Shown piece after piece: positions 1-8,116 of a stretch of DNA of 43,696 nt. The stretch's first letter is position 1. Every line of letters starts with the position of its first letter. Location of the stretch: contig JBBIMP010000041.1 in the NCBI GenBank assembly GCA_037444305.1, positions 1 through 43,696 of the forward strand, written 5' to 3'. The notes under the pieces were generated by a model, which was given only the letters and a program-made list of their open reading frames with translations, did not search any database and was not told the origin of the DNA. The DNA is from JBBIMP01 sp037444305 (GTDB taxonomy: Bacteria; Acidobacteriota; UBA6911). Made by a program: the position numbers and the translations under genes.

Positions 1-35
1 CTTTCCTGTTGGACCCTTTCAGGGTCCTCGATTCC
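1..35. repeat. Edge of a dispersed palindromic repeat (left window end)
   Basis: Bases 1-28 match 43645-43672 at 25 of 28 positions, in the same orientation. The unit contains a perfect 6-bp hairpin: ggaccc (11-16), loop tttca, gggtcc (22-27). The right-end copy continues leftwards into a larger nested palindrome, so this is probably one side of the same element cut by the window edge. The match was read directly; multicopy status in the genome is inferred. Confidence 0.75.
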
Positions 36-358
36 TTATTTAAGCGCTATTCGGCACAGGGGCCATAACCTCAAAATTCGCTCGTTCCGGCAGTTCACGA
101 ACTGCCCGTTTTGCCTCTCAATTGGGGCCGCGGCTGCCTCTTGCACTCCGGCTATCCTGGGAAATATCGAGATTATGGCGCCCGTCCTCGAAATTGATTA
201 TTTTTTCGATAATGCTTGACGGGGGGTGGGCTGAGGATTAGGTTCGAAGCCGCCTCTGAAATTTCCTCCGATTCAATTTCGTCACCCGTGCGCCTGCCCC
301 GGACAGCTCCGTCCGGCAGGCCGCGACGGGTGCGTCCGACCCAGAGGAGGAAGCATCC
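36..358. other. Non-coding leader region before the sigma-factor gene
   Basis: I see no convincing gene here. The stretch holds the terminator-like hairpin at 89-110 and an AT-rich patch near 188-215. A TTGACG hexamer at 216-221 could be a -35 element, but the matching -10 position (239-244, TAGGTT) is poor, so no promoter is called. A purine-rich ribosome binding site, gaggagg, lies at about 344-350, just upstream of the GTG start at 359. Confidence 0.5.
89..110 (+). terminator. Rho-independent-like hairpin for a gene left of the window
   Basis: The arms ggcagtt (89-95) and aactgcc (100-106) form a perfect 7-bp stem with the 4-base loop cacg, followed by cgtttt (107-112). The short T tract favours termination of plus-strand transcription arriving from outside the window. 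The stem is short, so the call is moderate. Confidence 0.45.
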
Positions 359-991
359 GTGGCCACCGCCGCCTACACCCCAACCAGCGCTTTCGGAAAC
401 GCTTTTGTTCGCGAAGTCATTGCCAGGCTGGCCCCTGCAAGCACGCCGGGTTGCCGAATCCAGGACTACCCGGAGGAGGAGCTCGCACGCATCCGGATTG
501 CCCTGCACAGGGTGGCGGTGCTCCGCGTGTCCATCCCCGAGGACGCCGAGGACATCGTGCAGGAGACGATCCTGACTATGATTCTAAAATGCCCCCAGGT
601 CGACCTCGAGAAGGGCCTGCTCATCTGGGGCATGGGCATTCTCCGAAAGAAGATCGGCAATCACTACCGGAGACCGATCCGGACCGTCCCCCTGGACCAG
701 ACGCTGGGGGCCGACGGGGAATTCAGCGCGTGCCTGAACGCCGGCAACTCCCAGGAAGGGGGCCTTCACTACTCGGAACTCTGCGGCATCGTGGACCGGG
801 TGCTGGACGGCTTCCAGCCCAGGGAGCGGGCTGCGCTCGACCTCTTTCTCGCGGGTCTTCCGACCCACGAGATCGCGGGCCTGCTCTATCCCGAGCGCTA
901 CCAGACCGTGGTCAACTGGCTGCACCGGGGGAGGAAGAAGCTGGCGCGGGAGCTGGCCAAATACGGCTATGGCAGCCTTTATTCGCGGTGA
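359..991 (+). CDS. ECF-like RNA polymerase sigma factor
   Basis: A 210-residue protein starting at GTG with gaggagg about 8 nt upstream. Residues about 45-105 look like sigma region 2: an acidic segment EDAEDIVQETI is followed by a basic WGMGILRKKIGNHYRR stretch. Residues about 140-205 look like region 4, with a helix-turn-helix around LPTHEIAGLLYPERYQTVVNWLHRGRKK. This is the size and layout of extracytoplasmic-function sigma factors, which direct RNA polymerase to small stress or envelope regulons. No anti-sigma gene lies beside it; the next gene is convergent and encodes an efflux permease. The target regulon is unknown. Confidence 0.8.
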   Translation: MATAAYTPTSAFGNAFVREVIARLAPASTPGCRIQDYPEEELARIRIALHRVAVLRVSIPEDAEDIVQETILTMILKCPQVDLEKGLLIWGMGILRKKIGNHYRRPIRTVPLDQTLGADGEFSACLNAGNSQEGGLHYSELCGIVDRVLDGFQPRERAALDLFLAGLPTHEIAGLLYPERYQTVVNWLHRGRKKLARELAKYGYGSLYSR

Positions 992-1002
992 CAGCCCACG
1001 GG

Positions 1003-1443
1003 TCAACTGCTGCGCAGGGCGTCCACGATCGTCTTCCGCGCGGCGTCCCGCGCTGGAAACCACCCGCCGATCAGGGCCAGCAGCACGGCCTCGGCCATGA
1101 AGGACGCCAGAATGCCCGCTCGGGAAAAGCCGAGCGCCCGGAGAGTGCCGATCTCGCGGGCCCTGCCGGCGACCGCGGCATACATCGTGTTCATGGCCGC
1201 AAAGCACGCGCCGATGCCCATGAAGACCGTGAGAATCGAGGCGAGCACCCGGAGGCCGCTGCCCGCGGCGGTCTGGGCTTCGTAATAGCCGCGCTCCGAA
1301 AAAGCCTCGAGCCGCAGCCGCCGGTCCGCGGCGATCTGTTCCATCACTATGAGAAAGAGCGAGAAGCCGATGCTGACGGCCGTAAGCAGCGCGCGCCTGG
1401 GATTCCGGGCAACGTTTCGCCAGATGATTGTCCAGTATCTCAA
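1003..1443 (-). pseudogene. Internally deleted FtsX/MacB-type ABC permease
   Basis: An open frame of 146 codons from TTG at 1443, with GGGAG 7 nt upstream. It begins with a normal permease N-terminus and first membrane helix (ALLTAVSIGFSLFLIVM) and jumps at about residue 36 to sequence normally found just before the second helix. It ends with LALIGG joined directly to WFPARDAARK. Family members have four helices and about 380-400 residues; here the large periplasmic domain and the fourth helix are missing, leaving three helices. Both losses keep the frame. It follows the ATPase gene by 37 nt as the last gene of a three-gene operon. It is probably non-functional, though a minimal permease or assembly error is possible. 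Confidence 0.75.
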
Positions 1444-1480
1444 ACGAGAACTCCCGCGCCGGCGGCGGCGCCCCGTCGCT

Positions 1481-2182
1481 TCAGCCGGCCGGCTCTTCCC
1501 CCTCGGGCAGGAGCAGCCCCTTGTCCAGGTAACGGATCCCGGCGGCGTGATGCGCGGCCCTCGGGTCGTGCGTGACCATCACGATCGACTTACCGAAATC
1601 GGCGTTGAGGCGCGCCAGCAGGTTCATGACATCCTCGGCCGAGCGCGCATCCAGGTCGCCGGTCGGCTCATCCGCCAGGATCAGGCTCGGATCGGTGCCG
1701 ATAGCCCGGGCGATGGCCACCCGCTGCTCCTGTCCGCCGGAGAGCTGGCGAGGCAGGTGGCTCATCCGGTCCTCGAGACCCACCAGGCGCATGGCGGTCT
1801 CCACCTGCGCGCGCCTCTCCTGCTTGCTGAGACCGGTGAGCAGCAGCGGCAGCTCCACGTTCTCGAAGGCGGTCAGCACGGGGATGAGGTTGAACGACTG
1901 GAAAACGAATCCGATGTTCTGGTTGCGCCAGCGCGTGAGCTCCCGGTCGGACATGGCGGCTATGTTCACGCCCTCGATCTCAACATCGCCGCTCGTGGGC
2001 CGGTCCAGGCCGGCGATGATGTTGAGCAGGGTGGTCTTGCCGGATCCAGAGGGCCCCATGAGCGCCAGGAAGGCGCCCCGCTGGATCTCCAGCGAGCAGT
2101 CGGCCAGAGCCACCACCTTCTCATTGTCCCGCTGGAAGATCCTGCTCAGATTGGTGATGCGCACAAGCGCCGGCTCAGTCAC
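1481..2182 (-). CDS. LolD/MacB-type ABC transporter ATP-binding protein
   Basis: A 233-residue ATPase. Start chosen at GTG 2182, which has ggggga just upstream on the minus strand; an in-frame extension to 2275 would overlap the adaptor gene and adds non-conserved sequence. Visible motifs are Walker A GPSGSGKTT (43-51), signature LSGGQ (147-151), Walker B with DEPTGDLD (171-178) and H-loop His205. This family powers FtsX-type permeases that move lipoproteins, peptides or drugs out of the inner membrane. It lies between the periplasmic adaptor gene (upstream) and the shortened permease (downstream), so it may now lack its proper partner. Confidence 0.92.
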   Translation of the reverse strand: MTEPALVRITNLSRIFQRDNEKVVALADCSLEIQRGAFLALMGPSGSGKTTLLNIIAGLDRPTSGDVEIEGVNIAAMSDRELTRWRNQNIGFVFQSFNLIPVLTAFENVELPLLLTGLSKQERRAQVETAMRLVGLEDRMSHLPRQLSGGQEQRVAIARAIGTDPSLILADEPTGDLDARSAEDVMNLLARLNADFGKSIVMVTHDPRAAHHAAGIRYLDKGLLLPEGEEPAG

Positions 2183-2219
2183 GGCATTTCCCCCGTTCCG
2201 TGGTTTTGCCTTCGATCCG

Positions 2220-3575
2220 TCAGCCCTTCGGGACCACCTTCTCTCCTTCGACGAGGTCCTCCAATCCCCTGACAATGACCTGTTCCCCTTCGACCAGCCC
2301 CGACGTCACTTCCACCTGGCCCCAGTAATCCCTGCCGAGTTCGACGGCCCTCTTCACCGCTTTGCCTTCCTTCATGAGAAATACCGCCGGCCCGGGGAGG
2401 ACCGCCGTTTTTGGAATCAGGATCCGCGGCATGTCCGCATCGCCGGCCCGCGGACTCTCTTCCAGGAAGCTGACCTTCGCGTTCGTCTCGGGCCGGAGGT
2501 AGGAGTCCGGTTCGAGGATCGACACCTTCACCTGGATGGCGGCCTTCTGGCGATTCGCCTCCGGCGCGATTTCCCTCACGCGCGCCTCGTACTTGCGGTC
2601 CGGGTACGAATCCGGAGAGACCGAGCAGGGCTGCTCCGGTTTCACCTTTGGGATGTCGGTTTCGTTTATGTCGAGTTCCACCTCGAGATCGCCGAGGTCG
2701 GCGATGCTCACGAGGGCGGACTTGGCGCCCCGGCCACTGACGAAGCCGGTGGTGACCATCTCGCCCCTCTCGATGAGCCGCTCGAGGATCGTGCCGCCGA
2801 TCGGCGCGCGGATGACGCAGTTCTCCAGCTGCGCGCTCCACCAGCGGACGGCCGCCTCCGCCTCTGCGACCTGGGCCCTGGCCAGTTCGATCTGCTCGGA
2901 CCGCGGCCCCAGCCTAGCCAGCTCGTAATTCTCCCGTGAGATTCTGACCTGTGCCTGGGCTACGTCGTGCGCGTTTCTGGCGTCATCGAGCTTCTGCTGC
3001 GCCAGAACCCCCGTGACGGCGAGCTGTTCCGCGCGCTCCAGGTTGAGCTTCGAGGTGCGAAGGTTGGCTTCCGCCTCTTCCATCACCGCCTTCGCGCGAT
3101 CGATCTCCTGCGGCCTGAGCCCCGCAAGGGCCTCGTTCAGCCTGGCCTCGGCCGCGCGCCTCGAGGCCGCCGCCTGCCCGAGCTGCGCCCGGATTTCGCG
3201 ATCGTCCAGCCGCGCCAGGACCTGCCCGGCCTTCACCCGGTCTCCCTTGTCCACCAGCAGCTCCTCCACGCGACCGCTGAGCTTGGAGGAAACTTCCACC
3301 CTGTGGCGCGGCACGACGTAGCCGCCGGCCGTGAGGAGCACATTCTGCGCCGCGGGCGCCTGGCGCATCGCCATAACCACCTCAACCTCTCGGGCCTTGG
3401 AGGAAAAACCGGAAAAAGAAAAATTGTTGGGGAGGAGTGCTACGGCGGCTGCGGCCAGCACAATCACCGCCAGGATGAGAAGAGCGATGAGCCCTCGGCG
3501 GCTCTGGCGCCCGCCTGCCTTTTTGCTGCGGTCGATTCTGAGGGATTCCAGATCCTGCCTGAGTTTGTCCGGCAT
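2220..3575 (-). CDS. HlyD/MacA-type periplasmic adaptor of an efflux system
   Basis: A 451-residue protein with a short basic cytoplasmic N-terminus, one membrane anchor at about residues 28-49, and a typical adaptor body. The body has a split lipoyl-like domain (around VLARLDDREIRAQLG and APIGGTILERL) flanking an alpha-helical hairpin at about 120-215, then beta-barrel segments. Such adaptors link an inner-membrane ABC transporter to an outer-membrane channel. It is the first gene of the operon adaptor-ATPase-permease; no outer-membrane factor is in the window. There is no clear ribosome binding site; TAAGAT lies 9 nt before the ATG (3585-3590). Confidence 0.88.
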   Translation of the reverse strand: MPDKLRQDLESLRIDRSKKAGGRQSRRGLIALLILAVIVLAAAAVALLPNNFSFSGFSSKAREVEVVMAMRQAPAAQNVLLTAGGYVVPRHRVEVSSKLSGRVEELLVDKGDRVKAGQVLARLDDREIRAQLGQAAASRRAAEARLNEALAGLRPQEIDRAKAVMEEAEANLRTSKLNLERAEQLAVTGVLAQQKLDDARNAHDVAQAQVRISRENYELARLGPRSEQIELARAQVAEAEAAVRWWSAQLENCVIRAPIGGTILERLIERGEMVTTGFVSGRGAKSALVSIADLGDLEVELDINETDIPKVKPEQPCSVSPDSYPDRKYEARVREIAPEANRQKAAIQVKVSILEPDSYLRPETNAKVSFLEESPRAGDADMPRILIPKTAVLPGPAVFLMKEGKAVKRAVELGRDYWGQVEVTSGLVEGEQVIVRGLEDLVEGEKVVPKG

Positions 3576-3770
3576 ATTTGCATGATCTTAGCAAAAAACG
3601 TGAGCGCGCCGGCAACAATTACCGGGACCTTTGGCTCGGGGGAAAATATCGCAGGTCGACTGAAATAAAACGACGCTTTCCGAAACAGATAGAGCAGAGT
3701 CGGGCCCGGCGGCATCCTGCCAAAACCCACCGCATCGACTCGACCGTGCCGCCGGGCCCCGCTCGCTGTT

Positions 3771-5042
3771 CTAGGAAACGTAGATGGTGCGGGCCCACTC
3801 TACAGACTGCAGGAAGGCCTCCGGAACGGCGGATTCGTCCAGGCCGAGGTCGGCGGCCAGACTCTGGAAGACGTGCCAGTCACCTCTTTCATAGGCGACG
3901 ACCGCTCCAAGCATCGTGCCCAGGCGGTTCGATTCGCCCAGCAGCGCCTGCTTCAAATCCTCGGCGAGCGGAATCTCCTCGACAACCTCGGGCATCGGGC
4001 GCGAGAGGATCGCGTCCATAACCGAGAGAAGCCCCAGCAGGAACATGTCGGTCTCCCGGTCGTTCATGCCCGTCACCGATGCCAGCGACTCGCAAAACCG
4101 GGCACGGACGAGCGCAGTGACCACCAGTTCCTGGGGATTGTTCGCCGCAAGGTGCGCCAGGGCGACCAACGAAACCCACTTGCGCAGGCTGCTCTCCCCC
4201 AGGAGCACCAGGGCGTGGCGAATGGAGGTGACCGTGCTGCGCAGGGCGAAGTAGGCGGAATTGAGAAACCGCAGGAGCTTGTAGAGCAGCGAGGGTTCCC
4301 GGCGGAGGATATCCTCCACTTCCCGAATATCGATTGCGGGCCGGTTGATGGCCTGCAGAATCCTGAGATAGTTGGGGCGGAAGCCGGGGACATCCCGCGT
4401 GGTGAGCATTTCCGGCCGGCAGTAGAAGAAGCCCTGCAGGTAGGTGTAACCGGAATTCACTGCCTCCAGGACGTCTTCGCCCGACTCCACCTTCTCGGCG
4501 AGCAATTGGATCCTTTCGGACTTGAACCGACGGACGAGCGGCTCCCTCTCTCCCGCCGGCGTCGCCAGGAAGTCCACCTTGATGATGTCGAGGAAGGGCA
4601 GGAAGGGATCGATTTCCATGCCCTCCCGATAGTCGTCGAAGGCAAGCATGTAGCCGGCCTCCTTTAGCCTCCTGCAGGCATCCAGCACCTCCCGGTCGGG
4701 TGGGATGTCCTCCAGCAGCTCGAAGACCACGCGGTCGGAGGGGAGTAGGAAGGGATATCCCCGAACCAGCGCCTTGCGCGTGCAGTTTATCAGCGCACGC
4801 TTCCCGCCGGTCAGCGTGTGCAGACCGAACATGAGGAAGTTGTCGACTACGCGCTCGGTGCTGAGCTGGGAATCCTGCGGTTTGAAATAGTTGTCCAGGC
4901 CGGACCGAAAAAGCAGTTCGTATCCGAAAACCGCCCTCTGGCGGTCGAAAACCGGCTGCCGGGCGATGTACTTCCGCGCGCCCTTGCCTGCGGCATCGAA
5001 TGCGGCGATCTCGAGCGGGTGAGTTGCCATACCTGTGTTCAT
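3771..5042 (-). CDS. EAL-HDOD domain signalling protein (YuxH family)
   Basis: A 423-residue protein with an N-terminal EAL-type domain (about 23-210) followed by an HDOD domain (about 215-405). EAL landmarks remain in altered form: YELLFR (41-46) in place of the EAL motif, FELLEDI (108-113), AFDDY (134-138), KVDF, AEKVES and QGFFYCRP. In the YuxH class this domain often binds or only senses cyclic di-GMP rather than cleaving it; hydrolytic activity here is uncertain. HDOD domains serve as signalling platforms in motility and stress control. It is divergent from rmlC at 5217 and has no operon partner. Confidence 0.88.
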   Translation of the reverse strand: MNTGMATHPLEIAAFDAAGKGARKYIARQPVFDRQRAVFGYELLFRSGLDNYFKPQDSQLSTERVVDNFLMFGLHTLTGGKRALINCTRKALVRGYPFLLPSDRVVFELLEDIPPDREVLDACRRLKEAGYMLAFDDYREGMEIDPFLPFLDIIKVDFLATPAGEREPLVRRFKSERIQLLAEKVESGEDVLEAVNSGYTYLQGFFYCRPEMLTTRDVPGFRPNYLRILQAINRPAIDIREVEDILRREPSLLYKLLRFLNSAYFALRSTVTSIRHALVLLGESSLRKWVSLVALAHLAANNPQELVVTALVRARFCESLASVTGMNDRETDMFLLGLLSVMDAILSRPMPEVVEEIPLAEDLKQALLGESNRLGTMLGAVVAYERGDWHVFQSLAADLGLDESAVPEAFLQSVEWARTIYVS

Positions 5043-5202
5043 CTCCAGTCGGGGTAAATCGCCAGAGCCTGACTACAGGGGGAGAAGGCTCCCTTAACTC
5101 TTCGTCCGGCTGCCGTGGGTCCGTTAGAAGCGATTTGTACAGCGGAAGGCGAATAATCCGGAATGGCGGCGGGATCGTGATACCGCCGGAGCCTCTTTCT
5201 GC

Positions 5203-5216
5203 TATCATCTGCACCC
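5203..5216 (+). promoter_or_regulatory. Possible -10 box immediately before the rmlC start
   Basis: TATCAT at 5203-5208 sits 8 nt before the ATG at 5217. No Shine-Dalgarno sequence precedes this ATG and no good -35 hexamer was seen. If it is a promoter, the transcript would start within a base or two of the start codon. Confidence 0.3.
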
Positions 5217-5777
5217 ATGAAGAGAAGCCTGGACGAATTTGAGGGGCCATCAACCTTCAACGCCGGCTGCTTCGCCGACGAGCGGGGCTTCCTTCTGCAG
5301 TCGTACACCGAGTCGGGCCTTTCGCGCCTGGGAATCCCCTCACGCTTCCGGCAGGCCATCCAGAGCCGCTCGCGCCGCGGCACAGTGCGCGGGCTGCACT
5401 TCCAGTGGAAGCCGCCCCAGGGGAAGCTGATCCGCTGCGTTTCCGGGCGGATTTTTGACGTCATCGTGGATCTGAGGCTTGGATCCCCGACACTCGGGGA
5501 CCACGCCTCGATCGAGCTCGACGACCGGGAGCACAAGGTCCTGTGGGTTCCGCCGGGCTTTGCCCACGGGTTCATGGCGCTGGAAGAAAGTGCCACGGTG
5601 CTCTACGAGTGCACCGAGGAGTGGGCGGCCAACGCCGAAGGCGGCATCCTCTGGAACGATCCCGCGCTGGGAATCGGCTGGCCGGACCTGCCGGTGATCG
5701 TCTCGGCCAAGGATCGGGCCGCACCCACGCTGGCCCGGTGGCTGGAAAATCCCGCAGCCCAGTACTTCAGCGTCTAA
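5217..5777 (+). CDS. rfbC: dTDP-4-dehydrorhamnose 3,5-epimerase family protein
   Basis: A 186-residue cupin of the RmlC family, which epimerises carbons 3 and 5 of dTDP-4-keto-6-deoxyglucose on the way to dTDP-rhamnose for surface polysaccharide. Visible are the catalytic-His segment RGLHFQ (His61), FAHGF (115-119), the active-site tyrosine segment LYECTEEW (Tyr130) and SAKDR with Asp166. The length is normal. The other dTDP-rhamnose genes (rfbA, rfbB, rfbD) are not in the window, so a related 3- or 5-epimerase activity in another deoxysugar pathway is possible. Confidence 0.85.
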   Translation: MKRSLDEFEGPSTFNAGCFADERGFLLQSYTESGLSRLGIPSRFRQAIQSRSRRGTVRGLHFQWKPPQGKLIRCVSGRIFDVIVDLRLGSPTLGDHASIELDDREHKVLWVPPGFAHGFMALEESATVLYECTEEWAANAEGGILWNDPALGIGWPDLPVIVSAKDRAAPTLARWLENPAAQYFSV

Positions 5778-5856
5778 TCCGCAGTCCGGCCAGACACGAG
5801 ATCCCCGATCCACTGAGAATGAAGTGCCCGTCCCGGAGGCAGGAGGTTGGTACGGG

Positions 5857-6417
5857 CTATTCCTCGGAGAAGACCTGAGCCTCGAACACGAACAGCTCGG
5901 TGTCCGGCTGCTGCCAGGCATCGTCGGGCAATCCGGCCTTGCGGCACGTGTGCACAAGGAAGGTCTCCCGATCCCAGGCGTAATTCACCGCCACCTGCGG
6001 CAGGAGCAAACCCCTCCGGCCTCCACGCGCTGCGACCAGGCCGTGCCTGCCGACCTCGACGCAATTCGGATCCCACACGCGGCGGAGCGGCGTAAGGACC
6101 GATATCTCGATCGTGAGATCCGCCAGTTCGGCGGTCCGGACGGGGGGAAAGCGATGGTCTTCGAGCGCGGCGCTTACAGCACAGGCTTGGACGATCCGAT
6201 ATAGCTCCCTGTCGGGGATCGCCTGGCCGATGCAGCCGCGCAGGTCATCTCCATGGTGCAGGGAGACGAAAGCCCCGCGCTGCTCCCTCAGACCTGCCGC
6301 CGAAGGGGTGTAATCTCCGGGCTTGCGCCCCTCCAGGCGCTCTTCGAGCGTGGCTCGGGCCAGGGCGAGGAGCTCCTGCTCGGCGGCAACGGAGAGTTCG
6401 TAATTCGTTTCGCTCAT
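5857..6417 (-). CDS. AMMECR1 domain protein
   Basis: A 186-residue protein matching the AMMECR1 family over its length. The hallmark LRGCIG lies at 59-64, followed by EDHRFPPV and LLLPQVAVNYAW. In many prokaryotes this domain is encoded with MEMO1-like and radical-SAM genes; neither is in the window, and the molecular function is not established. The start was placed at ATG 6417; a longer version beginning about 11 codons upstream (MAAKLHD) is possible. It follows pgsA by 35 nt on the same strand, so co-transcription is likely. Confidence 0.88.
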   Translation of the reverse strand: MSETNYELSVAAEQELLALARATLEERLEGRKPGDYTPSAAGLREQRGAFVSLHHGDDLRGCIGQAIPDRELYRIVQACAVSAALEDHRFPPVRTAELADLTIEISVLTPLRRVWDPNCVEVGRHGLVAARGGRRGLLLPQVAVNYAWDRETFLVHTCRKAGLPDDAWQQPDTELFVFEAQVFSEE

Positions 6418-6452
6418 GGCTTTTTGCCGATCGTGGAGCTTTGCGGCCATCC

Positions 6453-7148
6453 CTATGTCGGGTCCCGGATGCCCTCCAGATCCGGCTGCCTTTCGAGACG
6501 CTCGCGGATCTTTTTCTGGATTCGCCGCAGCTTCCGCAGTTCCCTCCGTTCGGCGAGGATGAGGCGCCTCCTCTCCAGCAACCGGAGACGGCGGAATTCC
6601 CGGTTCTTGATGCTGCTGTCCAGGCCCGCCCAGAAATCCCTGAAATACTGGATCATGGAGATCAGGGCCAGGATGACCACAACCCAGAGGAGAGCATTGG
6701 CGAAGGTGAGAATCCATCCTCCCCGGAAACGTCCCAGGATGAGCCCGACCACGGCAGCCACCTGCATGACCATCTTGCCCTTGCCCAGGGTCGAGGCGTC
6801 GATGCGGAACCCTTCGGCGGCAGCGATGCTCCGCAGCCCGCTCACGGCAAACTCCCGGCCGATGATGATCACCACCATCCAGGCCGGCGCGACGCCGATC
6901 TGGACCAGCGATATCAGAGCGGCGGAAATCAGCAGCTTGTCGGCTATCGGGTCCAGCAGCGTGCCCAGCGTGGTGACCTGCTTGCGGCGCCGCGCCAGGT
7001 ACCCGTCGAGGAGGTCGGTCAGCGCGGCTCCCAGGAACAGGGTTACGCCCCAGAGCTCCCAGTTCTGCATCCTGTGGGTCAGCAGCACGACCACCACGAA
7101 GGGGACCAGAAAGATGCGGATGAGAGTCAAGGCGTTGGGAAGATTCAT
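6453..7148 (-). CDS. pgsA: CDP-diacylglycerol-glycerol-3-phosphate 3-phosphatidyltransferase
   Basis: A 231-residue membrane enzyme that makes phosphatidylglycerol phosphate from CDP-diacylglycerol and glycerol-3-phosphate. The CDP-alcohol phosphotransferase signature is complete, with D45, D48-G49, A52-R53, G62, D66 and D70. Several membrane helices follow. The catalytic body ends at about residue 182; the last 50 residues form a very basic, probably helical tail rich in RRLRLLERRR-type sequence, which is longer than usual. A GGCAGG ribosome binding site precedes the ATG. Other class I CDP-alcohol transferases are possible alternatives, but the start MNLPNALTLIRI is typical of PgsA. Confidence 0.9.
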   Translation of the reverse strand: MNLPNALTLIRIFLVPFVVVVLLTHRMQNWELWGVTLFLGAALTDLLDGYLARRRKQVTTLGTLLDPIADKLLISAALISLVQIGVAPAWMVVIIIGREFAVSGLRSIAAAEGFRIDASTLGKGKMVMQVAAVVGLILGRFRGGWILTFANALLWVVVILALISMIQYFRDFWAGLDSSIKNREFRRLRLLERRRLILAERRELRKLRRIQKKIRERLERQPDLEGIRDPT

Positions 7149-7241
7149 AACCTGCCAGACCTGTGCCTAGGGTAGCACATCCCCCCCTCGAACCCTGTCA
7201 GCAAAACGACCGCAGCGGGGTATCCATGTCAGCCGGTCGGA

Positions 7242-8099
7242 TCAGGATTGGAGGATGACGGTGGACCCGCACTGCGATAGCACCTGTTCCGAAGTGCTGC
7301 CGAAAATCATCTCCCGGATCGGGCTGTGCCCGTAGGCGCCCATGACCAGGAGGTCGGCCCGGGAGGCCTCGGCCAGCTCGCAGATCAGCTCGGAGGGTTT
7401 CGTCCCCCTGACAACCTTGCGTACCGGAGACACCCCATGGTGGTAGAGATAGGCTTCGGCGGGGGCCAGGATTTCCTGCCCCGCTTCCTCGGATCCGGCG
7501 ACGGTCAGCAGCATGCACTGCACGCTTGCCCGCGCCCCGAGCTCGGCAGCGATGGTCAGCGAACGGGCCGCGTGCACGCTGCCGTCAAAGGCGACGAGGA
7601 TCCTCTGGATATCCCCGGATTCCGGAAAGCCGGCCGCGGCCACCAGAACCGGGCGGATCGAACCCCGGATCACATGCTGCACCACGGGTTCCACCTTGAT
7701 GTTGGGGCGCGCAGTCCTGCTGTAGCCCTTCCTCGCCATCACGACGAGGTCGTGCGCGACCGCCTCACGCACCACGATCTCCCCGGGGATTCCGGTTCGC
7801 GATTCACACGAGCAGGTCAATCCCCGGGTGGCGCACTCGGCGGCGAATTTCTCCAGGTTTTCCCGCGCCGCGGCCCGGAACTCCTCCAGCAGCGACTGGC
7901 TTTCGTCCAGCGGCGGAGTGACCACCGAGGGCATGAAACCGTCGGGGGTTCCCATTATGGGGATCTCAAAGGCTTTGACGTCGATTACCGCCAGCGCGTG
8001 AAGGTGGCAGTGGTACTTGCCGGCAAGCCAGAATGCGAACTCAAGGGCGCCGATGGCCGGAAGCCCCTCCCCCAGGGGTACGAGAATGGAACGGATCAT
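7242..8099 (-). CDS. Two-domain universal stress protein (UspA family)
   Basis: A 285-residue protein with two tandem Usp domains (about 1-145 and 160-285). The C-terminal domain keeps the ATP-binding pattern G-x2-G-x9-G(S/T) in GAYGHSPIREMIFGSTS, so that half probably binds ATP; the N-terminal half is degenerate. GGGAGGTG precedes the ATG at 8099. It starts 17 nt after the stop of the M50/CBS protease gene on the same strand, so the two are likely co-transcribed and may respond to the same energy or stress signal. Confidence 0.9.
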   Translation of the reverse strand: MIRSILVPLGEGLPAIGALEFAFWLAGKYHCHLHALAVIDVKAFEIPIMGTPDGFMPSVVTPPLDESQSLLEEFRAAARENLEKFAAECATRGLTCSCESRTGIPGEIVVREAVAHDLVVMARKGYSRTARPNIKVEPVVQHVIRGSIRPVLVAAAGFPESGDIQRILVAFDGSVHAARSLTIAAELGARASVQCMLLTVAGSEEAGQEILAPAEAYLYHHGVSPVRKVVRGTKPSELICELAEASRADLLVMGAYGHSPIREMIFGSTSEQVLSQCGSTVILQS

Positions 8100-8116
8100 C
8101 CAAGCACCTCCCTCTC

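Noticed and set aside
451..1575. Long plus-strand frame overlapping the sigma factor and the permease
   Set aside because: Its translation is Arg/Pro/Gly-rich shadow sequence with no recognisable domain.
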